A DNA stretch of 64,000 bases from Thermoplasmata archaeon (lineage in GTDB: Archaea; Thermoplasmatota; E2; JACPAO01; JAHFTW01). A program made the translations under genes and the position numbers. The notes below the pieces were generated by a model. That model saw nothing but the letters and a program-made list of their open reading frames with translations. It searched no databases and had not been told where the DNA came from. How positions within the stretch are numbered: the stretch's first letter is position 1; each line of letters opens with the position of its first letter. The stretch spans positions 1 to 64,000 of the forward strand of contig JAHFTW010000006.1 in NCBI GenBank assembly GCA_023269235.1. The letters are read 5' to 3'. Shown in pieces: positions 43,253 through 51,562 of the stretch.

Positions 43253-43280
43253 TTGCGCGTCCGCGATTCTGTGCTACATT
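43253..43280 (+). promoter_or_regulatory. Probable promoter, leaderless GIY-YIG-like gene
   Basis: TACATT (43275-43280) lies 6 nt before ATG 43287, as in the other TACATT promoters. The -35 (TTGCGC, 43253-43258, 16 nt spacer) is weak. No ribosome site precedes the ATG. Confidence 0.5.
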
Positions 43281-43286
43281 ATTCGC

Positions 43287-43919
43287 ATGAAGTTCATCAA
43301 CGGCATCGCGCAGGACGGGGAGAAATGGCGCGTCCGTCTCAGCGTTCGCAACCGCGTGGTGAAGGGGACCTTCCTCTCGAGACAGGACGCTGAGATGTTT
43401 CGTCGGGATGCGAAGGATTTCTCGGCGCGCACGCGGCTCATTGGAGTCATGGGGCCGTCGTTCGTTTACTTCGCCAGGGATACCGAAAACGGGATGCTGA
43501 AGATCGGAATTTCCAGGGATCCCGTGAAGAGGATCGCTTCTCTGTCGACCGGGTCGGGACGAAAGCTCGAGTTGATGATGACGATCCCAGGCGGGAGAGT
43601 CCTCGAATGGTTGCTCCACAAGCAGCTATTGCCCTCCAGAGGCGTCGGAGAATGGTTCCGCCCGACGGAGGAAACCTTGGCGCTGCTCGAAAGGGTAAGA
43701 TTCTTCGCGTATGCCGAAGATCTCCGCCCGAACCCAAAGACAGGCCGGTCGACCGCCGCTCTCCGGACGGTCAGGGGAAGGAGCGGCCCCTCATCTGACG
43801 CTGCGCTTGCCCGAAGTGCTTTCGACGCGCCTAGAAAAGACGGCGCGCCGCCGGAAGGAATCGCGGTCGGAGATCGTTCGGGGAGCGCTGGACAAGCACC
43901 TAGACAGGTGACCTCGTGA
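43287..43919 (+). CDS. MUG113/T5orf172 (GIY-YIG-like) protein
   Basis: Protein of 210 aa. The N-terminus (GEKWRVRLSVRNRVVKGTFL, then QDAEMFRRDA) is AP2-like. Residues 58-125 fit the MUG113/T5orf172 domain: FVYFARDTENGMLKIGISRD, RIASLSTGSG, E-x-LLHKQL, GEWFRP. The domain is a GIY-YIG nuclease relative. The last 70 codons overlap a ribbon-helix-helix ORF in another frame and look low-quality as protein, so the domain may end near residue 140. First gene right of the att core. Confidence 0.7.
   Translation: MKFINGIAQDGEKWRVRLSVRNRVVKGTFLSRQDAEMFRRDAKDFSARTRLIGVMGPSFVYFARDTENGMLKIGISRDPVKRIASLSTGSGRKLELMMTIPGGRVLEWLLHKQLLPSRGVGEWFRPTEETLALLERVRFFAYAEDLRPNPKTGRSTAALRTVRGRSGPSSDAALARSAFDAPRKDGAPPEGIAVGDRSGSAGQAPRQVTS
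43711..43911 (+). CDS. Ribbon-helix-helix (CopG-like) protein
   Basis: Protein of 66 aa in a frame different from the GIY-YIG-like gene that it overlaps completely by its 201 nt. Basic N-terminal arm, then LTLRLPEVLSTRLEKTARRR and SRSEIVRGALDKHL, a typical strand-helix-helix of MetJ/Arc-type repressors and antitoxins. GTG 43916 of the next gene starts 4 nt after its stop. Probable small repressor or antitoxin without a visible toxin. Confidence 0.65.
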   Translation: MPKISARTQRQAGRPPLSGRSGEGAAPHLTLRLPEVLSTRLEKTARRRKESRSEIVRGALDKHLDR

Positions 43920-44365
43920 CCCTCTCCCCCTCCGACCTCGACCGGCTCGAGGAGCTCGCGAAGGCGGCGACGTCGGGGAAGCGCGAGTTCGAGCCGCTCC
44001 CCTCTCCCGAGATGTCCGATCAAGCTTCTCTTGTCACCTTCGAGGACGGGACGCTCCTCATCGAGACGGAGAGCGGCGCCTACCCCTTGGAGATGTCCGA
44101 CGCTCTCTTCGTCGCGGCCTGCGACCGGGAGACGATCCTCTCCCTCGTCTCCATGGCCCGCCGCGCGCCGAGGTGGATCCCCGTCGAGGAGCGGCTGCCG
44201 GAATCCGGAGCCGAGGTTATCGTGGAAGCCTTCGGCGCGAGGCGCAGGGCCCTCCTCGTCGCGGCCGTCTACTGCGGCGAGCGAGGGTGGCGCGGGGACT
44301 GCGACGGCCCGATCGACGGTGTAGCGAGGTGGACGCCGCTCCCTGAGCCGCCGGAGCCGCGATGA
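43916..44365 (+). CDS. Ea22-like/DUF551 phage protein
   Basis: Protein of 149 aa. N-terminal part (RLEELAKAATSGKREFEPLP, ALFVAACDRETILSLVS) resembles Ea22-type helices, while residues 85-149 match DUF551: RWIPVEERLPESGAEVIVEA and VARWTPLPEPPEP. Accessory protein common in temperate phages; function unknown. GTG start, overlaps next gene by ATGA. Confidence 0.72.
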   Translation: MTLSPSDLDRLEELAKAATSGKREFEPLPSPEMSDQASLVTFEDGTLLIETESGAYPLEMSDALFVAACDRETILSLVSMARRAPRWIPVEERLPESGAEVIVEAFGARRRALLVAAVYCGERGWRGDCDGPIDGVARWTPLPEPPEPR

Positions 44366-44643
44366 TCCCCCTCCTCGCCTCGCTCTACGGCCTCGACACC
44401 GAGACGATCGAGCTCGGCCCGAACTGCTACGTCCACACCTCGAAGCCGCTGGCGCCGATCCCCGGCGTCCACGTCGAGTCCATGCAGTTCGACATCACTC
44501 GTTCCGGGCGCCTGACCGTGACCGGCACCGTGAAGGTGAAGGGCGGCTACGCGCGCCTCCAGCGGCTCGGGATTGTTGGGCGCATGTCCCGCGGGATGCG
44601 GAAGCACGTCAGGCGCGTGAAGGCGGGGAGGAGGAGAGGATGA
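44362..44643 (+). CDS. Hypothetical protein with basic tail, 93 aa
   Basis: ATG 44362 in an ATGA overlap. First 65 residues are beta-rich (IELGPNCYVHTSKPLAPIPG, LTVTGTVKVKGG). The tail GMRKHVRRVKAGRRRG resembles that of 25757-26053 on the minus strand. Unknown function. Confidence 0.55.
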   Translation: MIPLLASLYGLDTETIELGPNCYVHTSKPLAPIPGVHVESMQFDITRSGRLTVTGTVKVKGGYARLQRLGIVGRMSRGMRKHVRRVKAGRRRG

Positions 44644-44987
44644 AGAAGAAGAAGGCAACGGATACGCGCAAGGTCGTAGAGAACGCTGTCTTCGCCCTGA
44701 ACCGGGCGATCGGGGATGCCAGCGACGCCGGCTTCGACGTGTTTCTCGGGATGGCGCTCGCCCCGGGCAAGTGGTTGTTCGGGGGTGGACGCATCGGCGC
44801 GGTCAACTTCATTGCATCGTGCAAGGTGGAGCGGCAGGTTCACTACCCGCCAGAAGGTGTCACATTCGACACTGGGGCTCGCGTAGTCGAGACGATAGAC
44901 GGCAAGAGGGGATATGTGCGGACGGGCCGTGCGCTGCCAAAGCGGCCCGTAAAACGGCCGGCGAAGATCAGGAGGCCCAGGCCATGA
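44640..44987 (+). CDS. Hypothetical basic protein, 115 aa
   Basis: ATG 44640 in an ATGA overlap. Basic N-terminus MKKKKATDTRK, helix NRAIGDASDAGFDVFLG, then beta-like segment and Arg/Lys/Pro tail. Unrecognised. Part of the five-gene rightward set next to att. Confidence 0.5.
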   Translation: MKKKKATDTRKVVENAVFALNRAIGDASDAGFDVFLGMALAPGKWLFGGGRIGAVNFIASCKVERQVHYPPEGVTFDTGARVVETIDGKRGYVRTGRALPKRPVKRPAKIRRPRP

Positions 44988-45343
44988 CCCCCTCCAACAT
45001 CCAGAAGATCCGCACCGCCGTCGCGCTCCTCCGCACGCACGGCGAGAACGCGGCGGCCGACGGGCTGCTCGACGTAGTGGAGCCGGGGGTTCTGGGCATC
45101 GTGAAAGAGGCGGTGACGACGGGCGGCGTCAACAGCCGCCGGGTCGCCTCGTCCGTCGCGATGGACCGCGAAGACGAGAGCGTGCCAGTGCTGGGCGGCG
45201 CGTCGCGCCCGCTGCCGGGCGCGCTCTGCCCCCACAGGTACATCTCGACTCGCTCCGGAATAGCCACGGATCGCGCCGAGGTCATCTGTGCGGAGTGCGG
45301 CACCGTGCTAGGAATCGTCGTCGCGCACGGAAACGTGCCATAG
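44984..45343 (+). CDS. Hypothetical protein with zinc-like motif, 119 aa
   Basis: ATG 44984 with a GGAGG upstream, ATGA overlap. Helical N-terminus (RTAVALLRTHGENAAADGLL), then LPGALCPHRYIS and CAECGTVLGI, which could form a zinc site. Unrecognised. The stop is at the edge of a convergent hairpin. Confidence 0.55.
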   Translation: MTPSNIQKIRTAVALLRTHGENAAADGLLDVVEPGVLGIVKEAVTTGGVNSRRVASSVAMDREDESVPVLGGASRPLPGALCPHRYISTRSGIATDRAEVICAECGTVLGIVVAHGNVP

Positions 45344-45375
45344 GCCCCGTAGGGGTCTTCCTCCCGCGAGGCCTA
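45341..45375. terminator. Bidirectional terminator candidate between convergent genes
   Basis: CCCC-GTA-GGGG hairpin (45345-45355) followed by TCTTCCTCC on the plus strand, within a wider TAGGCC/GGCCTA inverted repeat (45341-45346, 45370-45375). It lies between the stop at 45343 (plus) and the stop at 45373 (minus). Confidence 0.5.
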
Positions 45376-45654
45376 CGGCTCGGCCGTTTCCGGCGCCGCC
45401 CCGGGCCGGCTCTCGCCAGGGCCAGCGCCGGGCTCGGCCGGCGCGCTCTCCTTCATCATCTCCTTCAGCGTCTCCTCGCGGCCGTCGAAGAACCCGGACT
45501 GACGATTGAACGACTCGATGAGCTGCTCCCGCCGAGCCCTCACGGACTTCTCCTGAAGGTCGAGCTGGGCGAGCTGCACGTTGAAGGACTGCGCCATCTC
45601 CTCGCGCTGCTTGCCGAGGAGCGTGAGCTTGGCCGCGATGTCGGTGGGTGTCAT
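45373..45654 (-). CDS. Coiled-coil protein after the tail-tip gene, 93 aa
   Basis: ATG 45654 with GGAGGGACC upstream. Helical, charged body (EMAQSFNVQLAQLDLQEKSVR) and a Pro/Gly tail. Last gene of the leftward tail operon. May be a tail-fibre chaperone or accessory protein; not recognised. Confidence 0.55.
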   Translation of the reverse strand: MTPTDIAAKLTLLGKQREEMAQSFNVQLAQLDLQEKSVRARREQLIESFNRQSGFFDGREETLKEMMKESAPAEPGAGPGESRPGAAPETAEP

Positions 45655-45662
45655 GGTCCCTC

Positions 45663-48600
45663 CTAAGAAATGAGCCCGTGCGCGCGGCAGCGGGCGAGAA
45701 GTGCGTTTAGCTGAGTGATGGCGGTGGCCGCGTCTGTCGCGTCGGCGACGGCTGCGCCGCGGGAGCCGACGACCTGATTCCCGTTGCAGTAGAACGCGGA
45801 CCCCGCGGAGACGAGCCCCCCGGCCGTGATATTCGTGCCCGCGGTCATGTAGGTCGTGGCGGTGACGTACTGCGTCGAGGCGACGTGCCCGGTGACGGCG
45901 ATATCCCCGGACTCCAGCAGTCCCATGATCGCGACCTTCCCGCCCCCGATCGTCCCGTCGGTCGAGCATTCGACCGTCGCGCCATAGCCGCTCTTCTGCG
46001 CCGTGAGGCCGACGACGTTGCGCGCCCCCGCGCTCGCGTAGGTCCCACCGATCCACGTCGAGCCGTTGACGAACCCGAAGCTCGACGTTCGGCCCGCGCC
46101 CCCCGGCGGAATCCAGATGCCGTTACTGTCGAGCGTGACATTCCCCGCGAGGACCGTCAGGCTCGTTCCGTCCCACAGGAACTTGTCCTTCAACGAGAGG
46201 CGGCCCGACCCGTCCACATAGAACGCGGTCGTCGTCCCGCCGTAGATCGCGGCCCCGACGTAGATCTTGTTCGAGGCGGGCGTCGCGCTCGAATGAAGGT
46301 AGATGCCGCCCGAGTAGAGGTCGGCCGCTCCGATCGTCCAGCCACCGATCTGTCCTGAGGCTGCGGTGATCGCTCCGGTGAGCGCGAGCGCGCTCCCGTC
46401 CCACGTCAGCTTGTTCCCCGCAGCGTCCCCGAGCGAGAACTTCTTCGCCCCCGCCACGTCGCCGAGCCAGAAGCCGGTCCCGGTGTCGTACGCCGTCTGC
46501 CCCGCGCGGATGCAGGCTCCGGACCCGGCGGCAAGCTCCGTCGCTCCGATCGTCCAGCCGCCGATCGCGCCGCTCGCGGCGGTCACGGCTCCGGTGAAAC
46601 TGGCGTTCCCCGCGGCATCGATGCTCACCTTCGTCGTCGCGTTGTGGCCGATGCGGACGCCGTTCGTGGGGTCCACCTTCACCCATGCCGCGGTCGGCAC
46701 GCCAGCGGCGAAGCCGTACTCGTTCGTGGCGTACCCGTAGAGGCCGTTCAGGTTGCCGATCGCCCAGCGTGGCGACCAGTCGTTGAACGTCGCGCTGTTC
46801 CGCACGTTGCCGACGATCGTTGGGCCGTACTCGGTCGCGGCTTTCGTCCCGCGCACGGAGTAGAGGTCGATAAAGCCGTTCCCCGTCGTCCCGGTGTCGA
46901 CGATCGCGCTTCCCGCCGGCCAGTCATTCGCTCCCGTGCCGTCGAGGTTGCGGACGACGACGTAGGCGTAGGGTCCGGTCCCTGTCGGGCCGGAGGTCAC
47001 GCTCATGAACTCCACCTGCTGCGCGCCCCCCGGCGCGGCCTTCAGGTAGAGGATGTTGCCCGCAGCGATGCTGTTGTGCTCGACGTAGAGCGTGGTCGCC
47101 GCAGCCGCCAGAGCCGCCGTGAGCTTCGTCGTCGGCGCGACGAGGACGTTCCCTCCAATCGTGGCGATGGTGTTCTGGGCGACGAGCGTCTCCACGCGCA
47201 GCTCGGCCGCGTAGAGAGAACGCCAGCGGGTCGCGTTCGCGCCGAGGTCGTAGGTCCACGTCGTGCCCGGGAGGGTGTGGCCGCTGGTGTCGATCACCAG
47301 CCTCGTCGCAGCGGCCGTCGCGTCGTAGATGGAGAAGTGCTCTTGCGTGACACCAACAATCCCGGCTGTGAGCCGGTAGACGCGCGCCCCCGTACTAAGC
47401 GTGTTCTGCACGGCGATGACGGCCGTCACCGGATCGTTGGCTCGAGAAAGGAAACCGCCGACACCCGTACCGTCAACGATCATTCGGTAGCCGGCGGGCA
47501 CGCTCGTCGTCCCGACGCTGACGTTGCCACCGAGAGGGTTGATCGCTATGTCTCTTGCGGCGGTCGCATAGCGGGCCTGCATCCACACCGGATACGGAGC
47601 CGCGCTGTCCACGCCGAACGCTAGCTCTTCCCCGGCATTGTTGATGATGAACGGGGCGAAGGCGTTTGGCGCTAGCGAGGGTGCTACGTTGGTGGCGTAG
47701 TAGCTGGTCAATCGCCCGGCCGGGCTCGGCGTCCCGACGCCGACGTTTCCGGTGGCCGCCTCGACGGCCATCCACGTTCGGGCCGCTCCGCTTTCGGTGC
47801 CCTGCCCCGTGCGGAAGTAGACCTTCCCCGCCGCGTGCGTCTTCAGGTCGAAGTAGATGTCCCCGGTATTGAATGGGATGATTCGGACACCCTTCTGCGC
47901 GCCCGTCGCGAGGGTGACGTCGTCGCCGATCAGGAAACCCTTCGAGAAGGCCGTGTCGTAGAGGTGGACCATCGCCGAGGCGGCGGGCGACGCGGTCCCG
48001 AGCGTGAGCCGCTTGTTCGTCTCATCCCACATCAGCGCCGCCGTGTGGGTCAGCTTCCCGGCCACCGTGTCCCACACCGCGATCTCGCCGCTCGCCGGAG
48101 CGGGCGTCGCGGGCGTCTCGACGACGACGGTCGCGGGAGGGGTCGGGACGCTCGAGGAGTGCGCCGCCTCAGAGAGCGTCACGCCCGCGGAAAGGTTCAG
48201 CGCCAGCGAGCGCAGCCGGAGGATCGCGACGTAGCCGTCGCCCGCGTAGTCGATGTTCGTCTGGTTCCCGAGAGCGTCGAAGGTAGCCGTCTGCGTCTCG
48301 AAGACCTTCGGCTTCAGGCTCACCTTCCACGTCGGGTCCGCAGCGAAGCGCGAATCGCCCGAGGGCGAGGAGGGATACTCGGTGTAGCCCGGCGTGTCCC
48401 ACGTCGCCGCGGTGCCCGCGGGCCAGACGCGGATGAGCACGTCCTTGACCCACTGGAACGTCGGAAGCTGCCAGGAGAACCCCAGGTAGACGGTCGTCAC
48501 CTTCGAGGTCGGCGTAACTGCGGTGATTTCGCTTTCGGGCGTCGCGCGCGTCGGGACGACGAGGTCGGGAGGCGTGTCGAAGTAGCCGTAGTCGGGGAGC

Positions 48601-49949
48601 GCGCCGCCGGTGGACCCGGGCGGCGTCCAGGTCGTCGTGTCGTACCGCCGGAGCGCGAGGTTCACGCGGTCGCCGTTGTAAGCGAAGCGGGTGACGAGGA
48701 AGTCGACGCCCGAGAGCCCGAGGCTCGTCAGGTTGCAAGTGACGCGCGAGCCGACCTGGAGATGGAGGTTCGTCGCGGTGACCTCGCACTCGAGCTCCTG
48801 CTCAGACCAGATGTCCTTCGCGATCCGCCAGAGGGCGCGAATCGCCATGGCCTCGGTCTGGAGCCCGTGGAGCTTGTAGACGGCCGCGTCGCGGATCGGC
48901 GCGCCCGCCTCGACCTCCGGGTGCCGAACCTCGACGGTGCGGATGGCCCAATCGCTCGCCGGGTCGACCCACTCGGCGCGGAAGCGGTTCGGCCGGTCGA
49001 CGAGGCCGGCGCCGCCGCCGAACGTCATGCGCGGCTGCGTGCCATCGACGATGTCGTCGTCATTGATGATCGCCGCGACGTCCGCGACGGGCGCCGAGAA
49101 GTCGAGGTAGTAGACGCCTCCGTCCTCGCGCCAGGAGAGGCCGAAGTGGAGCTTCAACGTGTCGAGCCACTGCTCGGCGCCCGAGGCCGCCGTCATCCAG
49201 AGGTTGAAGGTGTACCGCTTCGCGCCGTCGACGAGCTCGTCGAAGTAGTCGGCGGCCGCGATGACGCTCGCCCACGAGATGACGGTCGGCGAGAGGTCGC
49301 CGTACTGAGGAAACGTCCGGAGGTCCGCAGCCGCGAGAGCCGGGTTCGTGGAGTAGGCGCACTTCAGGGGGTCCGGGTACTCGCCCGCCCCCCAGGCTCC
49401 GAGCCGCGGGTCAAACAGAAGCCGGCCACGGAAGATTCCGGCGGGGCTCCACGGCTTCGAGTTCTTCGTCTCGATATAGGCCGCGGCGAGGCCGATCGTG
49501 CCTCCGAGGTGCCCCGTGGGCGTCGTGAGCGTACCGAGCGTCGTCTCGATCGCTCGGAAGTCGGACGTCGTCGCGCCCTCCCAGCTCTCGATCGCGTCGA
49601 TCGGCCCCTCGGAAATGATCGCGAGGTACTTCCCGAAGCGCATCCCCGAGTAGGAGTCCTGGGAAGCCATCGCGAGGTCTGGCGAGAGGCGACACCGGCC
49701 GAAGAGGATCGGGACGCGATGCGTCGGGCCGACGAGGGCGCTCGCGGTGACGGCGTTGCTGCCGCCGCCGAGCGAGCGGTCTCCGCCGGGGGTCGGCGCG
49801 ACCGGGCCGCTCGGGAGAGGCGGGTCCGTCCAGCCCGGGTATTTCCGCGGCCCGACGGGCGTCTCCGTGCGGTCGGGCTTCGGCGTCGCACCGCCACGGC
49901 CGGCGCCGGGACGAGGGTTCACGGGCGTCGTCGGGCCCCGGCTGCTCAT
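45663..49949 (-). CDS. Giant tail-tip / receptor-binding protein
   Basis: Protein of 1428 aa, ATG 49949 overlapping the upstream gene. After a Pro/Gly-rich first 60 residues comes a J/megatron-like part (PILFGRCRLSPDLAMASQDS, IISEGPIDAIESWEG, YFDELVDGAKRYTFNLWM), then fibronectin-like repeats from about residue 470. The last 450 residues are a fibre with repeated GGWTIGA modules (two at least: ASGAIGGWTIGATEL, ASGQIGGWTIGAADL) and a C-terminal helix. It should form the tail tip, initiate host contact and carry receptor specificity. Third gene after the tape measure. Confidence 0.82.
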   Translation of the reverse strand: MSSRGPTTPVNPRPGAGRGGATPKPDRTETPVGPRKYPGWTDPPLPSGPVAPTPGGDRSLGGGSNAVTASALVGPTHRVPILFGRCRLSPDLAMASQDSYSGMRFGKYLAIISEGPIDAIESWEGATTSDFRAIETTLGTLTTPTGHLGGTIGLAAAYIETKNSKPWSPAGIFRGRLLFDPRLGAWGAGEYPDPLKCAYSTNPALAAADLRTFPQYGDLSPTVISWASVIAAADYFDELVDGAKRYTFNLWMTAASGAEQWLDTLKLHFGLSWREDGGVYYLDFSAPVADVAAIINDDDIVDGTQPRMTFGGGAGLVDRPNRFRAEWVDPASDWAIRTVEVRHPEVEAGAPIRDAAVYKLHGLQTEAMAIRALWRIAKDIWSEQELECEVTATNLHLQVGSRVTCNLTSLGLSGVDFLVTRFAYNGDRVNLALRRYDTTTWTPPGSTGGALPDYGYFDTPPDLVVPTRATPESEITAVTPTSKVTTVYLGFSWQLPTFQWVKDVLIRVWPAGTAATWDTPGYTEYPSSPSGDSRFAADPTWKVSLKPKVFETQTATFDALGNQTNIDYAGDGYVAILRLRSLALNLSAGVTLSEAAHSSSVPTPPATVVVETPATPAPASGEIAVWDTVAGKLTHTAALMWDETNKRLTLGTASPAASAMVHLYDTAFSKGFLIGDDVTLATGAQKGVRIIPFNTGDIYFDLKTHAAGKVYFRTGQGTESGAARTWMAVEAATGNVGVGTPSPAGRLTSYYATNVAPSLAPNAFAPFIINNAGEELAFGVDSAAPYPVWMQARYATAARDIAINPLGGNVSVGTTSVPAGYRMIVDGTGVGGFLSRANDPVTAVIAVQNTLSTGARVYRLTAGIVGVTQEHFSIYDATAAATRLVIDTSGHTLPGTTWTYDLGANATRWRSLYAAELRVETLVAQNTIATIGGNVLVAPTTKLTAALAAAATTLYVEHNSIAAGNILYLKAAPGGAQQVEFMSVTSGPTGTGPYAYVVVRNLDGTGANDWPAGSAIVDTGTTGNGFIDLYSVRGTKAATEYGPTIVGNVRNSATFNDWSPRWAIGNLNGLYGYATNEYGFAAGVPTAAWVKVDPTNGVRIGHNATTKVSIDAAGNASFTGAVTAASGAIGGWTIGATELAAGSGACIRAGQTAYDTGTGFWLGDVAGAKKFSLGDAAGNKLTWDGSALALTGAITAASGQIGGWTIGAADLYSGGIYLHSSATPASNKIYVGAAIYGGTTTAFYVDGSGRLSLKDKFLWDGTSLTVLAGNVTLDSNGIWIPPGGAGRTSSFGFVNGSTWIGGTYASAGARNVVGLTAQKSGYGATVECSTDGTIGGGKVAIMGLLESGDIAVTGHVASTQYVTATTYMTAGTNITAGGLVSAGSAFYCNGNQVVGSRGAAVADATDAATAITQLNALLARCRAHGLIS

Positions 49950-50857
49950 TCCTCGCCCACGACTTCGATGACGGGGACGGTGAGCCCGCCGTAACGCAGG
50001 TTCCCGAAGTTCTGGATCGCCAGCTCGTCGGTGTCGAAGCGCACGGCGAAGGCACGCTGGCCCGTGAAGTCCATCGTGAGGACGTCGCCCGCGGTGAGCG
50101 GGAGACGCTGCACCGTGAGCGCTGCGTCTGACGTGTTGTCATCGTACGTGGCGGTCGCGATCGGGATCGTCGCGGAGGTCTCCCACCATGTCGCGGTCGG
50201 GCCGAGCTTCGAGGAGAAGACCTTCCATCCCGTCGCCCACGCGGGCGGACTCGCGGGGCGCGCCGTCGTGATCGCCGTTGCCCCCGCCACGGTGATGTTG
50301 CTCGAGACGGTCCCGAGGATGCCGTCCCCGGCCGCTCCGACCCAACAGCACTTCACGTTCCACGTTCCGGCGGGCTTGCTCCCGGCGTTTGGCTGCGAGA
50401 GCGTCGGCGCTCCGGGGGCGTCGAAGGTGTGCTGGTCGCGAGCATTCGCGCCGGCCAAGGCGGCGAAGGTTCCGAGCCGGACGAGGCCGTTGACCTTCAC
50501 CGTGACCGCCGTCGCGTTCCGGCTCGGTAGGTTGAACACCGTCTGGCCCGCCGTCGCGATGCCGACCCGGGCGTCGACGTAGCTGCGCACGGCGTCGAAG
50601 TCGAAGACGACGAACGGCAGGGCCTTCCCCTTCCGGTCGCAGAAGAAGGCGTAGAGCGCGTTGGCTTTCGTCGCCGCGTTCTCCGTGCGGGACCAGTCGA
50701 GGGATCCGAGGGTGTGGCGCGGATAGGGCCAGACGATGCGACGCTTCTCCACGCCGCTCCGCGCGGTGGTGACTTCGGTTCGAAAGGCCACGCCCGAGGT
50801 GAACCCCACGCGCGGGGCATCGGCGGGAGAGATCCAGGGGAAGGTCGCGAGCGGCAT
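49946..50857 (-). CDS. DUF2460 (TIGR02217)-like tail protein
   Basis: Protein of 303 aa. The N-terminus PADAPRVGFTSGVAFRTEVT and TARSGVEKRRIVWPYPRH fit the family start (sG.E.R...W....R). The centre has an inserted, Thr/Ala-rich Fn3-like segment. The C-terminus (TGQRAFAVRFDTDELAIQ) closes the family fold. Homologues sit between tape measure and tail tip in GTA-like phages. Start and stop overlap both neighbours. Confidence 0.72.
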   Translation of the reverse strand: MPLATFPWISPADAPRVGFTSGVAFRTEVTTARSGVEKRRIVWPYPRHTLGSLDWSRTENAATKANALYAFFCDRKGKALPFVVFDFDAVRSYVDARVGIATAGQTVFNLPSRNATAVTVKVNGLVRLGTFAALAGANARDQHTFDAPGAPTLSQPNAGSKPAGTWNVKCCWVGAAGDGILGTVSSNITVAGATAITTARPASPPAWATGWKVFSSKLGPTATWWETSATIPIATATYDDNTSDAALTVQRLPLTAGDVLTMDFTGQRAFAVRFDTDELAIQNFGNLRYGGLTVPVIEVVGEE

Positions 50858-51561
50858 TACTCAGCCCTCCGCGTGAGCCGGATCGTCGCGGTGTCGTAGA
50901 ACTGGTTCGCCACGTTCCACTCCCAGGTGATCTCGACCTCTTCGCCGGGCATGGCGCGCTGGCCGCCGAAGCGCGCCTGGTTCGAGAGAGCGACACATGC
51001 CTCGTAGGTCCGCTCCGGAGCAGTGCCTCCGCCGCAGGTCGTCGCGGCGCCCGGGTAGCCGCACTGCTGGCCCTTGAAGCGGCAATAGGTGCAGAGGCCG
51101 GAGCCGTACTCGCGGGACGGCAGGCGGCCCGTCTTCACGTCGGACCCGGGGCCGAGCGTGATCGTCGCCTCGAGCGGGGTCCACGAGGCCGTCTCGAGCC
51201 GGTAGATCCGCACGGCGCGAACGGCGGCGGGGGCGGACGAGACGACGGCCGGGTCGAACCACGCCTCGTAGAGGACGACCTCGGGATGCCGCTCGTCCTC
51301 CGCCAGGGCCGCGAGGAGCGTCGGCCAGTAGTCGTCGCCGCAGCCGATCCGGAGACTGCTCGAGCCGGCCGCGACGCCCGATGCGTCGGAGCTGATTCCC
51401 TCGACCGTCAGGACGGCGCGCTCGAACGTGTTCCCGCCGTAGACGATCGGGTCCTTCCAGTCGCAGAGCCGATGCACCGTCGGGAACCGGATCTCCACGA
51501 GCCAAGCCGTCTCGGTGACGACGTCGCTCCGGTGCGCCTCGACGTAGGGGTCGAGCGCCAT
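50857..51561 (-). CDS. gpL / TIGR02218-like minor tail protein
   Basis: Protein of 234 aa, ATG 51561. C-terminal Cys cluster CTYCRFKGQQCGYPGAATTC, then EACVALSNQARFGG, as in BR0599-like and lambda L proteins, which bind an iron-sulfur cluster in lambda. The first 130 residues are beta-rich. It sits just after the tape measure, where lambda has M-L-K-I. Here it precedes the DUF2460 gene. Confidence 0.78.
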   Translation of the reverse strand: MALDPYVEAHRSDVVTETAWLVEIRFPTVHRLCDWKDPIVYGGNTFERAVLTVEGISSDASGVAAGSSSLRIGCGDDYWPTLLAALAEDERHPEVVLYEAWFDPAVVSSAPAAVRAVRIYRLETASWTPLEATITLGPGSDVKTGRLPSREYGSGLCTYCRFKGQQCGYPGAATTCGGGTAPERTYEACVALSNQARFGGQRAMPGEEVEITWEWNVANQFYDTATIRLTRRAE

Positions 51562-51562
51562 G

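Noticed and set aside
43172-43393. Plus-strand 73 aa ORF at the att-side hairpin
   Set aside because: It starts inside the inverted repeat, lacks a ribosome site and overlaps the start of the GIY-YIG-like gene in a poor frame.
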